From UKL13-2 sp043768625 (GTDB lineage: Bacteria; Pseudomonadota; Gammaproteobacteria; Burkholderiales; Usitatibacteraceae), in NCBI GenBank assembly GCA_043768625.1, contig JAYVKG010000203.1:1-13083 (forward strand): a stretch of DNA of 13,083 nucleotides, written 5' to 3'. Below are positions 7,121-13,083 of this stretch, one piece after another. A program made the position numbers and the translations under genes. The notes beneath the pieces were generated by a model that had not been told where the DNA came from, ran no database searches, and worked only from the letters and a program-made list of their open reading frames with translations. How positions within the stretch are numbered: the stretch's first letter is position 1; every line of letters starts with the position of its first letter.

Positions 7121-8806
7121 CTAGCCCTTCAACGCAGCAGTGCGTATCGCCTGCAGTGTTGTATTTGGCGAGATCGCTTCCGGGTCAATTCGAATTTCGA
7201 TCAGCGCAGGCTTGCCTGCGTTCATGGCGCGTGCCAATGCAGGCGGGAAGTCCGCAGTATTTTCAACCACTTCACCACTCGCACCAAACGCCCTTGCATA
7301 AGCCGCGAAGTCGGGATTAACCAGCGCGGTGCCGTAAACATGGCCGGGAAATTCCCGTTCCTGATGCATGCGGATGGTGCCGTACATATTGTTATTGATG
7401 ACGATGAAAATAACGTTGAGCTGATATTGCACCGCAGTCGCCAGCTCCTGACCCGTCATGAGGAAACAGCCGTCACCTGCAAATGCAATGACCACGCGAT
7501 CCGGATGCACCACCTTGGCGGCAATGGCAGCCGGAACGCCGTATCCCATCGCGCCGGAGGTCGGCGCGAGTTGGGTGCGAAAACCAGAATAGCGATGGAA
7601 GCGGTGAACCCAGGTCGCGTAGTTTCCAGCGCCGTTGGCGACAATGGCATCAGGCGGCAATACGCTATCCAGATGCTGCATCACATCCCACATCTGCAGC
7701 GCGCCTGGAATGGTTTTTTTTGCCTGCCAGGCTTGGTAGTCGGCGTTGGCCTCGTGGACAGCGGCCTCCCCCTCCACCGTCGTAACCCGCGGCATCGCCG
7801 CAAGGCTGCGCGCCATCGCCGCCATCGCAGCGTTGATCATGAGGTCGGCCTGATACACCCGACCCAGTTCTTCGGCACCAGCATGGATGTGCACCAATAG
7901 TTGCGTCGTTCGTCCGGCATCACGGGGTTCGATAAGGGTATAGCCACTGGTGGTCATCTCGCCTAATCGCGGGCCGAGTGCAATCAGCAAATCGGCCGCC
8001 TTGATACGCGCAGCGAGTTTGGGATTGATGCCAATACCGACATCACCAGCGTAATGCGGATGTGTATTGTCAAATAAATCCTGAAAGCGGAATGCACAGC
8101 CGACCGGCACCTTCTGTATTTGTGAGAATTGCTGCAACTGCGCGCAAGCCTGACGATCCCAGCCGCTACCGCCAACGATCACGAAAGGCCGCTTTGCCGC
8201 TGATAACAGGCTTGACAATCGAGCCAGTGCCTGTTCGCCTGGCGATGCTTCGATACGTTGCCAGGCCCGCGCATCACTAATTTCGACCGTCGCGGCAAGC
8301 ATATCTTCAGGCAGCGCGAGTACCACCGGACCCATGCGTCCGGCGGTCGCCACTTGATAGGCGTGGGCGACAAATTCGGGAATGCGGTCAGCGCGATCAA
8401 TTTGTGCGACCCATTTCGCCATTTGTCCATACATGCGGCGGTAGTCTATTTCCTGAAACGCTTCACGCTCGACAAAATCGCTACCGACCTGGCCAATGAA
8501 AAGAATCATTGGTGTTGAATCCTGGTAGGCGGTGTGCACACCGATGGATGCGTTGGTGGCACCGGGCCCCCGGGTAACAAAACAAATTCCTGGGCGGCCG
8601 GTCAGTTTTCCATAGGCTTCTGCCATATTGGCCGCACCTGATTCGTGGCGACAGGTAACAAGTCTGATGGCATCGCGATTTGCATACAACGCATCCAGCA
8701 CTGGCAAATAACTCTCACCGGGCACGCAAAACGCGACATCGGCACCGTGAATTTTCAGCTGATCGACAATTATTTGCCCACCCGTCCGCCGTATTGGCAA
8801 GGTCAT
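7121..8806 (-). CDS. Thiamine-diphosphate-dependent enzyme, acetolactate-synthase-like
   Basis: Cytoplasmic TPP enzyme of the acetolactate synthase / pyruvate oxidase / benzoylformate decarboxylase superfamily. The 561 residues contain the three usual domains: the N-terminal PYR domain with the catalytic Glu55 (CRHESGAANMAEAYG) and GPGATN at 80-85; a central domain (about 190-330) with a possible nucleotide-binding fold; and the C-terminal PP domain with the TPP/Mg motif from GDG at 444-446 to NN near 472-473. The overall look is IlvB-like, but no regulatory subunit (ilvN) or other branched-chain gene lies nearby, so it may be a specialised decarboxylase or carboligase rather than the biosynthetic enzyme; the substrate cannot be read from the sequence. 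Its ATG at 8806 overlaps the stop of the TraB/GumN gene (ATGA), so the two are translationally coupled. Confidence 0.88.
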   Translation of the reverse strand: MTLPIRRTGGQIIVDQLKIHGADVAFCVPGESYLPVLDALYANRDAIRLVTCRHESGAANMAEAYGKLTGRPGICFVTRGPGATNASIGVHTAYQDSTPMILFIGQVGSDFVEREAFQEIDYRRMYGQMAKWVAQIDRADRIPEFVAHAYQVATAGRMGPVVLALPEDMLAATVEISDARAWQRIEASPGEQALARLSSLLSAAKRPFVIVGGSGWDRQACAQLQQFSQIQKVPVGCAFRFQDLFDNTHPHYAGDVGIGINPKLAARIKAADLLIALGPRLGEMTTSGYTLIEPRDAGRTTQLLVHIHAGAEELGRVYQADLMINAAMAAMARSLAAMPRVTTVEGEAAVHEANADYQAWQAKKTIPGALQMWDVMQHLDSVLPPDAIVANGAGNYATWVHRFHRYSGFRTQLAPTSGAMGYGVPAAIAAKVVHPDRVVIAFAGDGCFLMTGQELATAVQYQLNVIFIVINNNMYGTIRMHQEREFPGHVYGTALVNPDFAAYARAFGASGEVVENTADFPPALARAMNAGKPALIEIRIDPEAISPNTTLQAIRTAALKG

Positions 8807-9846
8807 CGCTGCTCCACCTCATAGCCGTGCGCTTTCAATAATGCCACCAGACCGCGCGGGCCGATAAGATGCAGCGAGCCCACGGCTACAAAATGGGTTT
8901 CGCTGCCTTGCAGATAACTTTCAATTTTTTTCAGCATGCTGTCGTGACGGCTATACAACAGCACCGCATCTAGTTCCTCATTCAGTCGCATACCTTTGCT
9001 CAGGGCGGTAGAAACTTCCTGCATAAGACCCACGTCGCCACTCTGCCAGGCGTTGACAATGCCCGTCACCTGGTCGGGTGCCTTACCGGACTCGATCGTA
9101 CTGATCGCGTTTTCCAAAAACGCTTCCTGCAATTTAGCCGGCATGTCGTTCAGCATCTTCAGCTGGCCCGCCTGCGACTCCAGTTCCAAAACCGGTTTAC
9201 CGGCCTGTTTCGCCTTGCCGATCAGATAGCCATCAACGCCGAAATTCATGTCATAGCCAAGTTTCGAAAACTCAGCAATGGAAAGGAAGCCGCCGATGAG
9301 ATAAGGCTTCATCAATTTGACCGTGTCGAGCGGAATATTCAATCTCGCCAGCTGTGTTTTGAGTCTCACAAACAATGCCGGCGGGATATGCTTGTCAAGG
9401 CTGTCCGGTGGCTGGTAATTGATGATGGTGCCGACGTCCTCCAACCCCTCGCCATTGGAAATGTCGGCTTCCACCACTAATCGCTGCGATTGCCGCAGTG
9501 CCTCTTCGACTTGCGGTGCCAGCGGGTAAAAATTGCGTTTGCCGACATGAATTGTGCCGAACAAATACACAACGCTGCTTTTTGACCTTATTTCCCAGAG
9601 AAAAGACTTGCTGGCATTTGACCCGGGCGCATTCATCATCAGCTTTGCAGGCGCCGCAGGAACGGAAGGATTGACCCCGGGCGCGCCAACCGCCGGCAGG
9701 GGCCTGGTGGGGTCGTAAGTCGGCGCGGTGGCGGGCGGCAGCGCGGCTGCGGGCGCCGCTGCTAATGTGGCGGCGCCCGCGGCGTGCATCATCACTAGCG
9801 TGAATGTTGCGAACAGAAAAACAACGATGGCGCGAATAAGTTTCAT
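8803..9846 (-). CDS. TraB/GumN-family protein, secreted
   Basis: Member of the TraB/GumN (Tiki-like) family, proposed to be metal-dependent peptidases related to Tiki and EreA; bacterial functions are mostly unknown. Residues 1 to about 26 are a signal peptide (MKLIRAIVVFLFATFTLVMM, then HAAGAA), followed by an Ala/Pro-rich linker to about 68. The conserved first motif is FGTIHVG at 96-102 with His100, followed by RLVVEADI; the second is the C-terminal VGSLHLIGPRGL with its His. Both motif histidines are present, so the protein may be active. The open frame extends one codon further to a TTG at 9849, but the ATG at 9846 is preferred (347 residues). No strong Shine-Dalgarno is seen. It is the first gene of a unit with the TPP enzyme, diverging from phnD across about 130 bp. 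Confidence 0.85.
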   Translation of the reverse strand: MKLIRAIVVFLFATFTLVMMHAAGAATLAAAPAAALPPATAPTYDPTRPLPAVGAPGVNPSVPAAPAKLMMNAPGSNASKSFLWEIRSKSSVVYLFGTIHVGKRNFYPLAPQVEEALRQSQRLVVEADISNGEGLEDVGTIINYQPPDSLDKHIPPALFVRLKTQLARLNIPLDTVKLMKPYLIGGFLSIAEFSKLGYDMNFGVDGYLIGKAKQAGKPVLELESQAGQLKMLNDMPAKLQEAFLENAISTIESGKAPDQVTGIVNAWQSGDVGLMQEVSTALSKGMRLNEELDAVLLYSRHDSMLKKIESYLQGSETHFVAVGSLHLIGPRGLVALLKAHGYEVEQR

Positions 9847-9945
9847 CAACCGTGTTCAGTACGAGAAACCCGAACAGTGACACAACGCTTCGCCTATTTC
9901 AACTCGTTCGTCATTGTTGCATCCGCGCACCTTCATAGCGAAGAT

Positions 9946-9954
9946 TGCTAGAAT
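9946..9954 (+). promoter_or_regulatory. Possible extended -10 promoter upstream of phnD
   Basis: TGCTAGAAT (TG at 9946-9947, -10 hexamer TAGAAT at 9949-9954) fits an extended -10 element. There is no good -35 hexamer at the normal distance. It would place the transcript start about 20 bases before the phnD ATG. Tentative. Confidence 0.35.
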
Positions 9955-9979
9955 GGGCGACAGCAATTAAGGCGGTGCC

Positions 9980-11029
9980 ATGTCGAACGTCAACAAAGTG
10001 ATTTTAGGTATCGCAGTCGTTGCGGTGATGATGCTGTCAAGTCTTGGCGCATCAGGCAGTTCCCCGCAGGATTGCAAAATCCGTGGCGACCTGGATGCCA
10101 TATATTGCGATGAAAACAGCAACATGGTCGCCGACGCGCCGCGCGATCCGAAAAAACTCAAAAATCCCGCCGTGTTGATGCTGAGTTACTCACCACAGGA
10201 AGACAGCGTCGTTTATGAAAATCTTTGGCTGCCGTATGTGGATCATCTGAAAACCTGCACCGGAAAACCGGTGCGCTTTTTGCCGGTTTATTCCAGCGCC
10301 GCTACCGTGGAAGCGATGCGTTCCGGACGTATCCAACTGAGCCTGCTGGCGGCGGGCGATACGCCGTTTGCCGTTAATATCGGCGGCGCGGTGCCGTTCG
10401 CAATACACGGCACCGAGAAACACGGCATTGCGGCCTATCACCTTGTCGTGGTGGTAAAAAAAAATGGTCCGCTCAAAACCCTCGCGGATTTGAAAGGCAA
10501 AAAGGTGGCGCATGTGTCGCCTTCGTCTAACTCCGGCAATCTCGCGCCGCGCGCCTTGTTTCCCAAAGAAGGCCTGATACCCGATAAAGACTACAAAGTG
10601 CTCTATTCAGGCAAACACGACAACGCCGTGTCAGGCGTGATCAGCGGCGACTACGATGCGGCGGCGGTCGCAGACGATGTATTGATTCGGATGGCGCAGC
10701 GCGGCGTATTGAAGCCGGATCAGTTACGCATCATCTACCAGAGCCCGCCGTTCCCCGCTGGCAGCCTGGCGGTTGCACACGATCTCGATCCATTGCTGAA
10801 GCAAAAAATCATCGATTGCACCTTCGCCTTCCGCTTTCCTGCGGCGCTCTCCGCCGCATTCCGTGGCCCCGACCGGTTCGTACCACTTGATTACAAACGC
10901 GATTACGCGTCGGTCCGCCAGGTTGCCGCAGCGAGCGGAGAATTATTAGATCGCGCAGGCTTTGACGCACGTAAAGCCCGTGAACAGGAACTGGCCAAGA
11001 ATCAAACCCCGGACTCTGCAAAAAAATGA
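9980..11029 (+). CDS. phnD: Phosphonate/phosphite-type ABC transporter periplasmic binding protein
   Basis: Captures phosphonate, phosphite or a related oxyanion in the periplasm and hands it to the PhnE permeases. The 349-residue precursor has a signal peptide (about 1-26, MSNVNKVILGIAVVAVMMLS). The mature part shows PhnD-family hallmarks: SYSPQED near 69, VYSSAATVEAMRSGRIQLSL, the anion-binding segment HVSPSSNSGNLAPRALFP (about 178-195), YSGKHDNAVSGVISGDYDAAAVADDV and the IYQSPPFPAGSLAV strand. An N-terminal segment holds Cys32 and Cys43, which could form a disulfide, and a D-x-N-x-N-x-x-x-D run (44-52) that resembles a calcium-binding loop. The start follows AAGG at 9969-9972. The stop overlaps the phnC start (ATGA). 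Ligand specificity cannot be told from the sequence; phosphite and hypophosphite binders are in the same family. Confidence 0.92.
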   Translation: MSNVNKVILGIAVVAVMMLSSLGASGSSPQDCKIRGDLDAIYCDENSNMVADAPRDPKKLKNPAVLMLSYSPQEDSVVYENLWLPYVDHLKTCTGKPVRFLPVYSSAATVEAMRSGRIQLSLLAAGDTPFAVNIGGAVPFAIHGTEKHGIAAYHLVVVVKKNGPLKTLADLKGKKVAHVSPSSNSGNLAPRALFPKEGLIPDKDYKVLYSGKHDNAVSGVISGDYDAAAVADDVLIRMAQRGVLKPDQLRIIYQSPPFPAGSLAVAHDLDPLLKQKIIDCTFAFRFPAALSAAFRGPDRFVPLDYKRDYASVRQVAAASGELLDRAGFDARKAREQELAKNQTPDSAKK

Positions 11030-11790
11030 CCTGCGGCCGCTCCATACAAATCCGCGGGCTGGTCAAAGAATACAAGCGCGGCGAACCGGTATTAAAAGGC
11101 ATTGATCTCACCATTGCGGGCGAAGGCATTACCGCCATCATCGGGCCCTCGGGCACGGGCAAATCGACATTGATACGCTGCATCAACCGGCTGGTCGAGC
11201 CGACCGCCGGCGAGATTTTATTTCAGGGAATGGACTTGGCGAAACTCAAAGGTGCCGAGTTACGCGTAGCCAGGCGAAAAATCGGAATGGTGTTCCAGGA
11301 ATACAACCTGGTTGAGCGACTCACGGTCATGGAAAACGTGCTCACTGGTCGTCTCGGCTACATGTCCGCATTTAAAGCATGGCTGCGCAAATTTTCCCCT
11401 GAAGATATCGAAGAAGCCTTTAGCCTGCTGGACGCGGTCGGCCTCGGCAGCTTCGCCAATCAGCGAGCCGATGCGCTGTCAGGCGGGCAGCGTCAGCGTG
11501 TCGGGATAGCCCGCGCGGTGATGCAGCATCCGGAAATCTTGTTGGCCGATGAGCCGACTTCCTCGCTGGACCCCAAGACTTCGGTAGAGATCATGGAACT
11601 GATGGCCGCTCTCGCCGGCAAGCGCAACATCCCGGTGATCGTGAATATCCACAATGTGGAACTGGCTAAACGATTTTGCCAACGCATGATTGGCATGACA
11701 GGTGGCAAAGTGGTGTTTGACGGCACTCCCGCGCAACTTACCGACGACAAACTGAAGACGATATATGGCGGGGAGAACTGGATTGAATAA
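11026..11790 (+). CDS. phnC: Phosphonate ABC transporter ATP-binding protein
   Basis: Cytoplasmic ATPase that powers the importer. The 254 residues hold Walker A GPSGTGKST at 40-48, Q-loop Gln91 (VFQEYNLV), the signature LSGGQRQ at 151-157, Walker B ILLADEP at 171-177, the D-loop (SSLDPK) and H-loop His209. The insertion between Q-loop and signature (ENVLTGRLGYMSAFKAWLRKFS) is characteristic of PhnC. The gene is translationally coupled to phnD through an ATGA overlap and separated from phnE1 by 155 bp, an unusually wide gap for such an operon. The key residues are intact, so the protein should be active. Confidence 0.95.
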   Translation: MTCGRSIQIRGLVKEYKRGEPVLKGIDLTIAGEGITAIIGPSGTGKSTLIRCINRLVEPTAGEILFQGMDLAKLKGAELRVARRKIGMVFQEYNLVERLTVMENVLTGRLGYMSAFKAWLRKFSPEDIEEAFSLLDAVGLGSFANQRADALSGGQRQRVGIARAVMQHPEILLADEPTSSLDPKTSVEIMELMAALAGKRNIPVIVNIHNVELAKRFCQRMIGMTGGKVVFDGTPAQLTDDKLKTIYGGENWIE

Positions 11791-11945
11791 CGCTTGCGGT
11801 GGCAGCGATTGGCCGCTTGCATCTGTGTTGGCGAGAAGCGCAAGGCCGTTCTGCCGGACAACCGCATTCGCAGTCCCCGCCAACGTTAAACGGCGTATTC
11901 GATTTCAGCCTTCGAGGCACTGAATTAGTTGTTTACTGACAGCAA
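11791..11945. other. 155-bp gap inside the phn operon with an inverted repeat
   Basis: No ATG or plausible reading frame is visible between phnC and phnE1. The stretch contains the complementary arms GTTGGCG (11827-11833) and CGCCAAC (11878-11884), extendable by two G-T pairs, with about 44 bases between them and no T-tract. An in-frame stop at 11937-11939 fixes the phnE1 start at 11946 and rules out an upstream extension. The gap may separate or differentially stabilise the two halves of the transcript. Confidence 0.5.
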
Positions 11946-12818
11946 ATGAACTCTTCCGCCGCCACCGTTCGCCGCAACGCTTTTCCCGCCAACTGGCCTG
12001 CACGCATTGGCTGGGTGGTACTGGCGATCTATTGCGTCTGGGCGGCAGCACAGCTCGATTTCACCTGGGATCGTTTTGTTGCCGGTCTTGCCAACGCTGA
12101 CCGATTCCTGGGGCGCATGTTCCCGCCCGACTTCAGCGCTGGCAATTGGGAAATGATTGTCAAAGGGCTGGTCGAGAGTCTCGACATCGCCATCATTGCG
12201 AGTGCGCTGGGCATTGCCATCTCGTTGCCGGTCGGTCTGATGGCGTCGCGCAATCTTTCGCCGGTCTGGCTGTCGTCGACCGGGCGTTTGCTGATTGCGC
12301 TATGCCGGTCCTTTCACCCTGTGATCGTCGCAATTATTTTTGTCAAAGTTGTGGGATTTGGCGCGCCTGCCGGGATTGGTGCGCTGGTGATCGGCTCGAT
12401 CGGTTTCATTTCAAAATTATTTGCCGATGCCATTGAAGAAATTTCGTTAAAGCAAGTGGAAGCCGTGCGTGCATCTGGCGCGTCCTTCGCCAATGTACTC
12501 ATCTATGGCGTGCTGCCACAGGTGCTCGGACGCTACCTCGGCTTTTGCTCCTACCAGTTCGATTCAAATCTGCGCAACTCGACCATGGTCGGCATCGTCG
12601 GTGCCGGCGGCATTGGCGGCACGCTGTTTTCAGCGTTCCAGCGTTTCGACTACGACTTTGTTCTGGCAATGCTTATCGCGATCATCACGCTGATTTTTAT
12701 TGGTGAAATTTTATCCAACATGCTGCGCGCGGTGTTTCTGGACAACCAGACGGTGTCGCAATGGATTACCCAATCCAACACCCACGCCACAATGCGTCAG
12801 CGCGGCCTGCAACCATGA
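11946..12818 (+). CDS. phnE: Phosphonate ABC transporter permease, first copy (PhnE1)
   Basis: Inner-membrane permease of the PhnE family. The 290 residues begin with a short cytoplasmic leader, then a hydrophobic segment at about 21-36 and further membrane segments near 79-100, 115-137, 141-158 and 238-264. The EAA-loop that docks the ATPase is at about 172-191 (EAVRASGASFANVLIYGVLP), and the FDSNLRNSTMVGIVGAGGIG segment is typical of PhnE. The start at 11946 is fixed by an in-frame stop nine bases upstream (11937-11939); no convincing Shine-Dalgarno is seen. Its stop overlaps the start of a second permease gene (ATGA at 12815-12818), so the channel is probably a heterodimer of two PhnE proteins. 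Confidence 0.93.
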   Translation: MNSSAATVRRNAFPANWPARIGWVVLAIYCVWAAAQLDFTWDRFVAGLANADRFLGRMFPPDFSAGNWEMIVKGLVESLDIAIIASALGIAISLPVGLMASRNLSPVWLSSTGRLLIALCRSFHPVIVAIIFVKVVGFGAPAGIGALVIGSIGFISKLFADAIEEISLKQVEAVRASGASFANVLIYGVLPQVLGRYLGFCSYQFDSNLRNSTMVGIVGAGGIGGTLFSAFQRFDYDFVLAMLIAIITLIFIGEILSNMLRAVFLDNQTVSQWITQSNTHATMRQRGLQP

Positions 12819-13083
12819 CCAGCGCGATCCATGGCGCGCAGAGCGGAGTCAATCGCGAATGGCACCGCTTCACCCCCGAGCAACGGCTAATTCGCTTCGC
12901 GTTTTATTTTATCGCCGTGGCCGCAGTCGTGGTGTCGGTGCGCCACATCGAATTCTTCCCGGAATTGTTGCGCGATGCGCCGGAACAGCTGAGAGATTTT
13001 TTCGTGCGCATGTGGCCCATCGACCGCGCGTTTTATGGAAAATCGGTACACTCTGCACTGATTGAAACACTCAATATCGCGAC
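12815..13083 (+). CDS. phnE: Phosphonate ABC transporter permease, second copy (PhnE2), cut by right edge
   Basis: The frame opens at the ATG overlapping the phnE1 stop and stays open to the end of the window (89 codons plus two bases). It reads MTSAIHGAQSGVNREWHRF, then a hydrophobic segment (about 24-41), a periplasmic stretch with IEFFPELL, RDFFVRMWPIDRAFYGK and VHSALIETLNIA, which matches the N-terminal organisation of PhnE and parallels the first copy (FDRFLGRMFPPDF-like then VKGLVESLDIA). The EAA loop lies beyond the edge. Both the coupling and the similarity to PhnE1 indicate a second permease subunit. Confidence 0.85.
   Translation, partial: MTSAIHGAQSGVNREWHRFTPEQRLIRFAFYFIAVAAVVVSVRHIEFFPELLRDAPEQLRDFFVRMWPIDRAFYGKSVHSALIETLNIA

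Noticed and set aside
7340..7900. Plus-strand 186-codon open frame
   Set aside because: Antisense to the TPP-binding domain; its His/Arg-rich composition is typical of a shadow frame.
9847..9849. TTG start one codon before the ATG of the TraB/GumN gene
   Set aside because: An ATG directly follows and gives a normal signal peptide, so it is the simpler start.
9906..9925. Possible Pho box upstream of phnD (CGTCATTGTTGCAT region)
   Set aside because: Only one half-site matches loosely (5 of 7) and the second half at the expected 11-base spacing does not fit.
12700..13065. Plus-strand 121-codon frame at the right end
   Set aside because: It overlaps phnE1 and phnE2 in another frame; the phnE2 frame from 12815 has PhnE-like sequence and the ATGA coupling.

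Overview
The window looks like chromosomal DNA of a betaproteobacterium (moderate confidence; a gammaproteobacterium is not excluded). The reasons are the amiC-tsaE / queG tRNA-modification and cell-wall neighbourhood, a Tat-type AmiC amidase, a sigma-32 style promoter in front of htpG, and proteobacterial-type phosphonate transport genes. I see no insertion sequence, prophage, CRISPR array, tRNA or rRNA. Most of the window is densely packed, ordinary core and accessory metabolism, and I found no clear previously undescribed system.

Layout. (1) Bases 1-832, minus strand: tsaE followed by the 5' end of amiC, which runs off the left edge; the amiC start region appears to carry a one-base frameshift. 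(2) 847-1944, plus strand: queG, diverging from tsaE across 14 bp. (3) 1936-4555, minus strand: htpG and then a CxxCxxCC-type YkgJ-like protein whose 3' end overlaps that of queG. A convincing heat-shock promoter lies upstream of htpG. (4) 4672-5979, plus strand: an orphan periplasmic solute-binding protein resembling PgtC, closed by a strong intrinsic terminator at 6100-6132, then about 330 bp without genes. (5) 6312-6934, minus strand: two small, translationally coupled genes of unknown function. (6) 7121-9846, minus strand: a periplasmic TraB/GumN-family protein coupled (ATGA overlap) to an acetolactate-synthase-like thiamine-diphosphate enzyme. (7) 9980-13083, plus strand: a phosphonate/phosphite-type ABC importer, phnD-phnC-phnE1-phnE2, with phnE2 cut by the right edge.

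How the genes work together. TsaE (t6A) and QueG (queuosine) both serve tRNA anticodon-loop modification and sit in a neighbourhood resembling the E. coli queG-nnr-tsaE-amiB order, here without nnr. The phn genes form one importer: PhnD binds the ligand in the periplasm, two PhnE permeases form the channel, and PhnC hydrolyses ATP. No catabolic phosphonate gene is visible, so the substrate (phosphonate, phosphite or similar) cannot be decided. The TraB/GumN plus TPP-enzyme pair and the two small unknown genes are the least explained parts.
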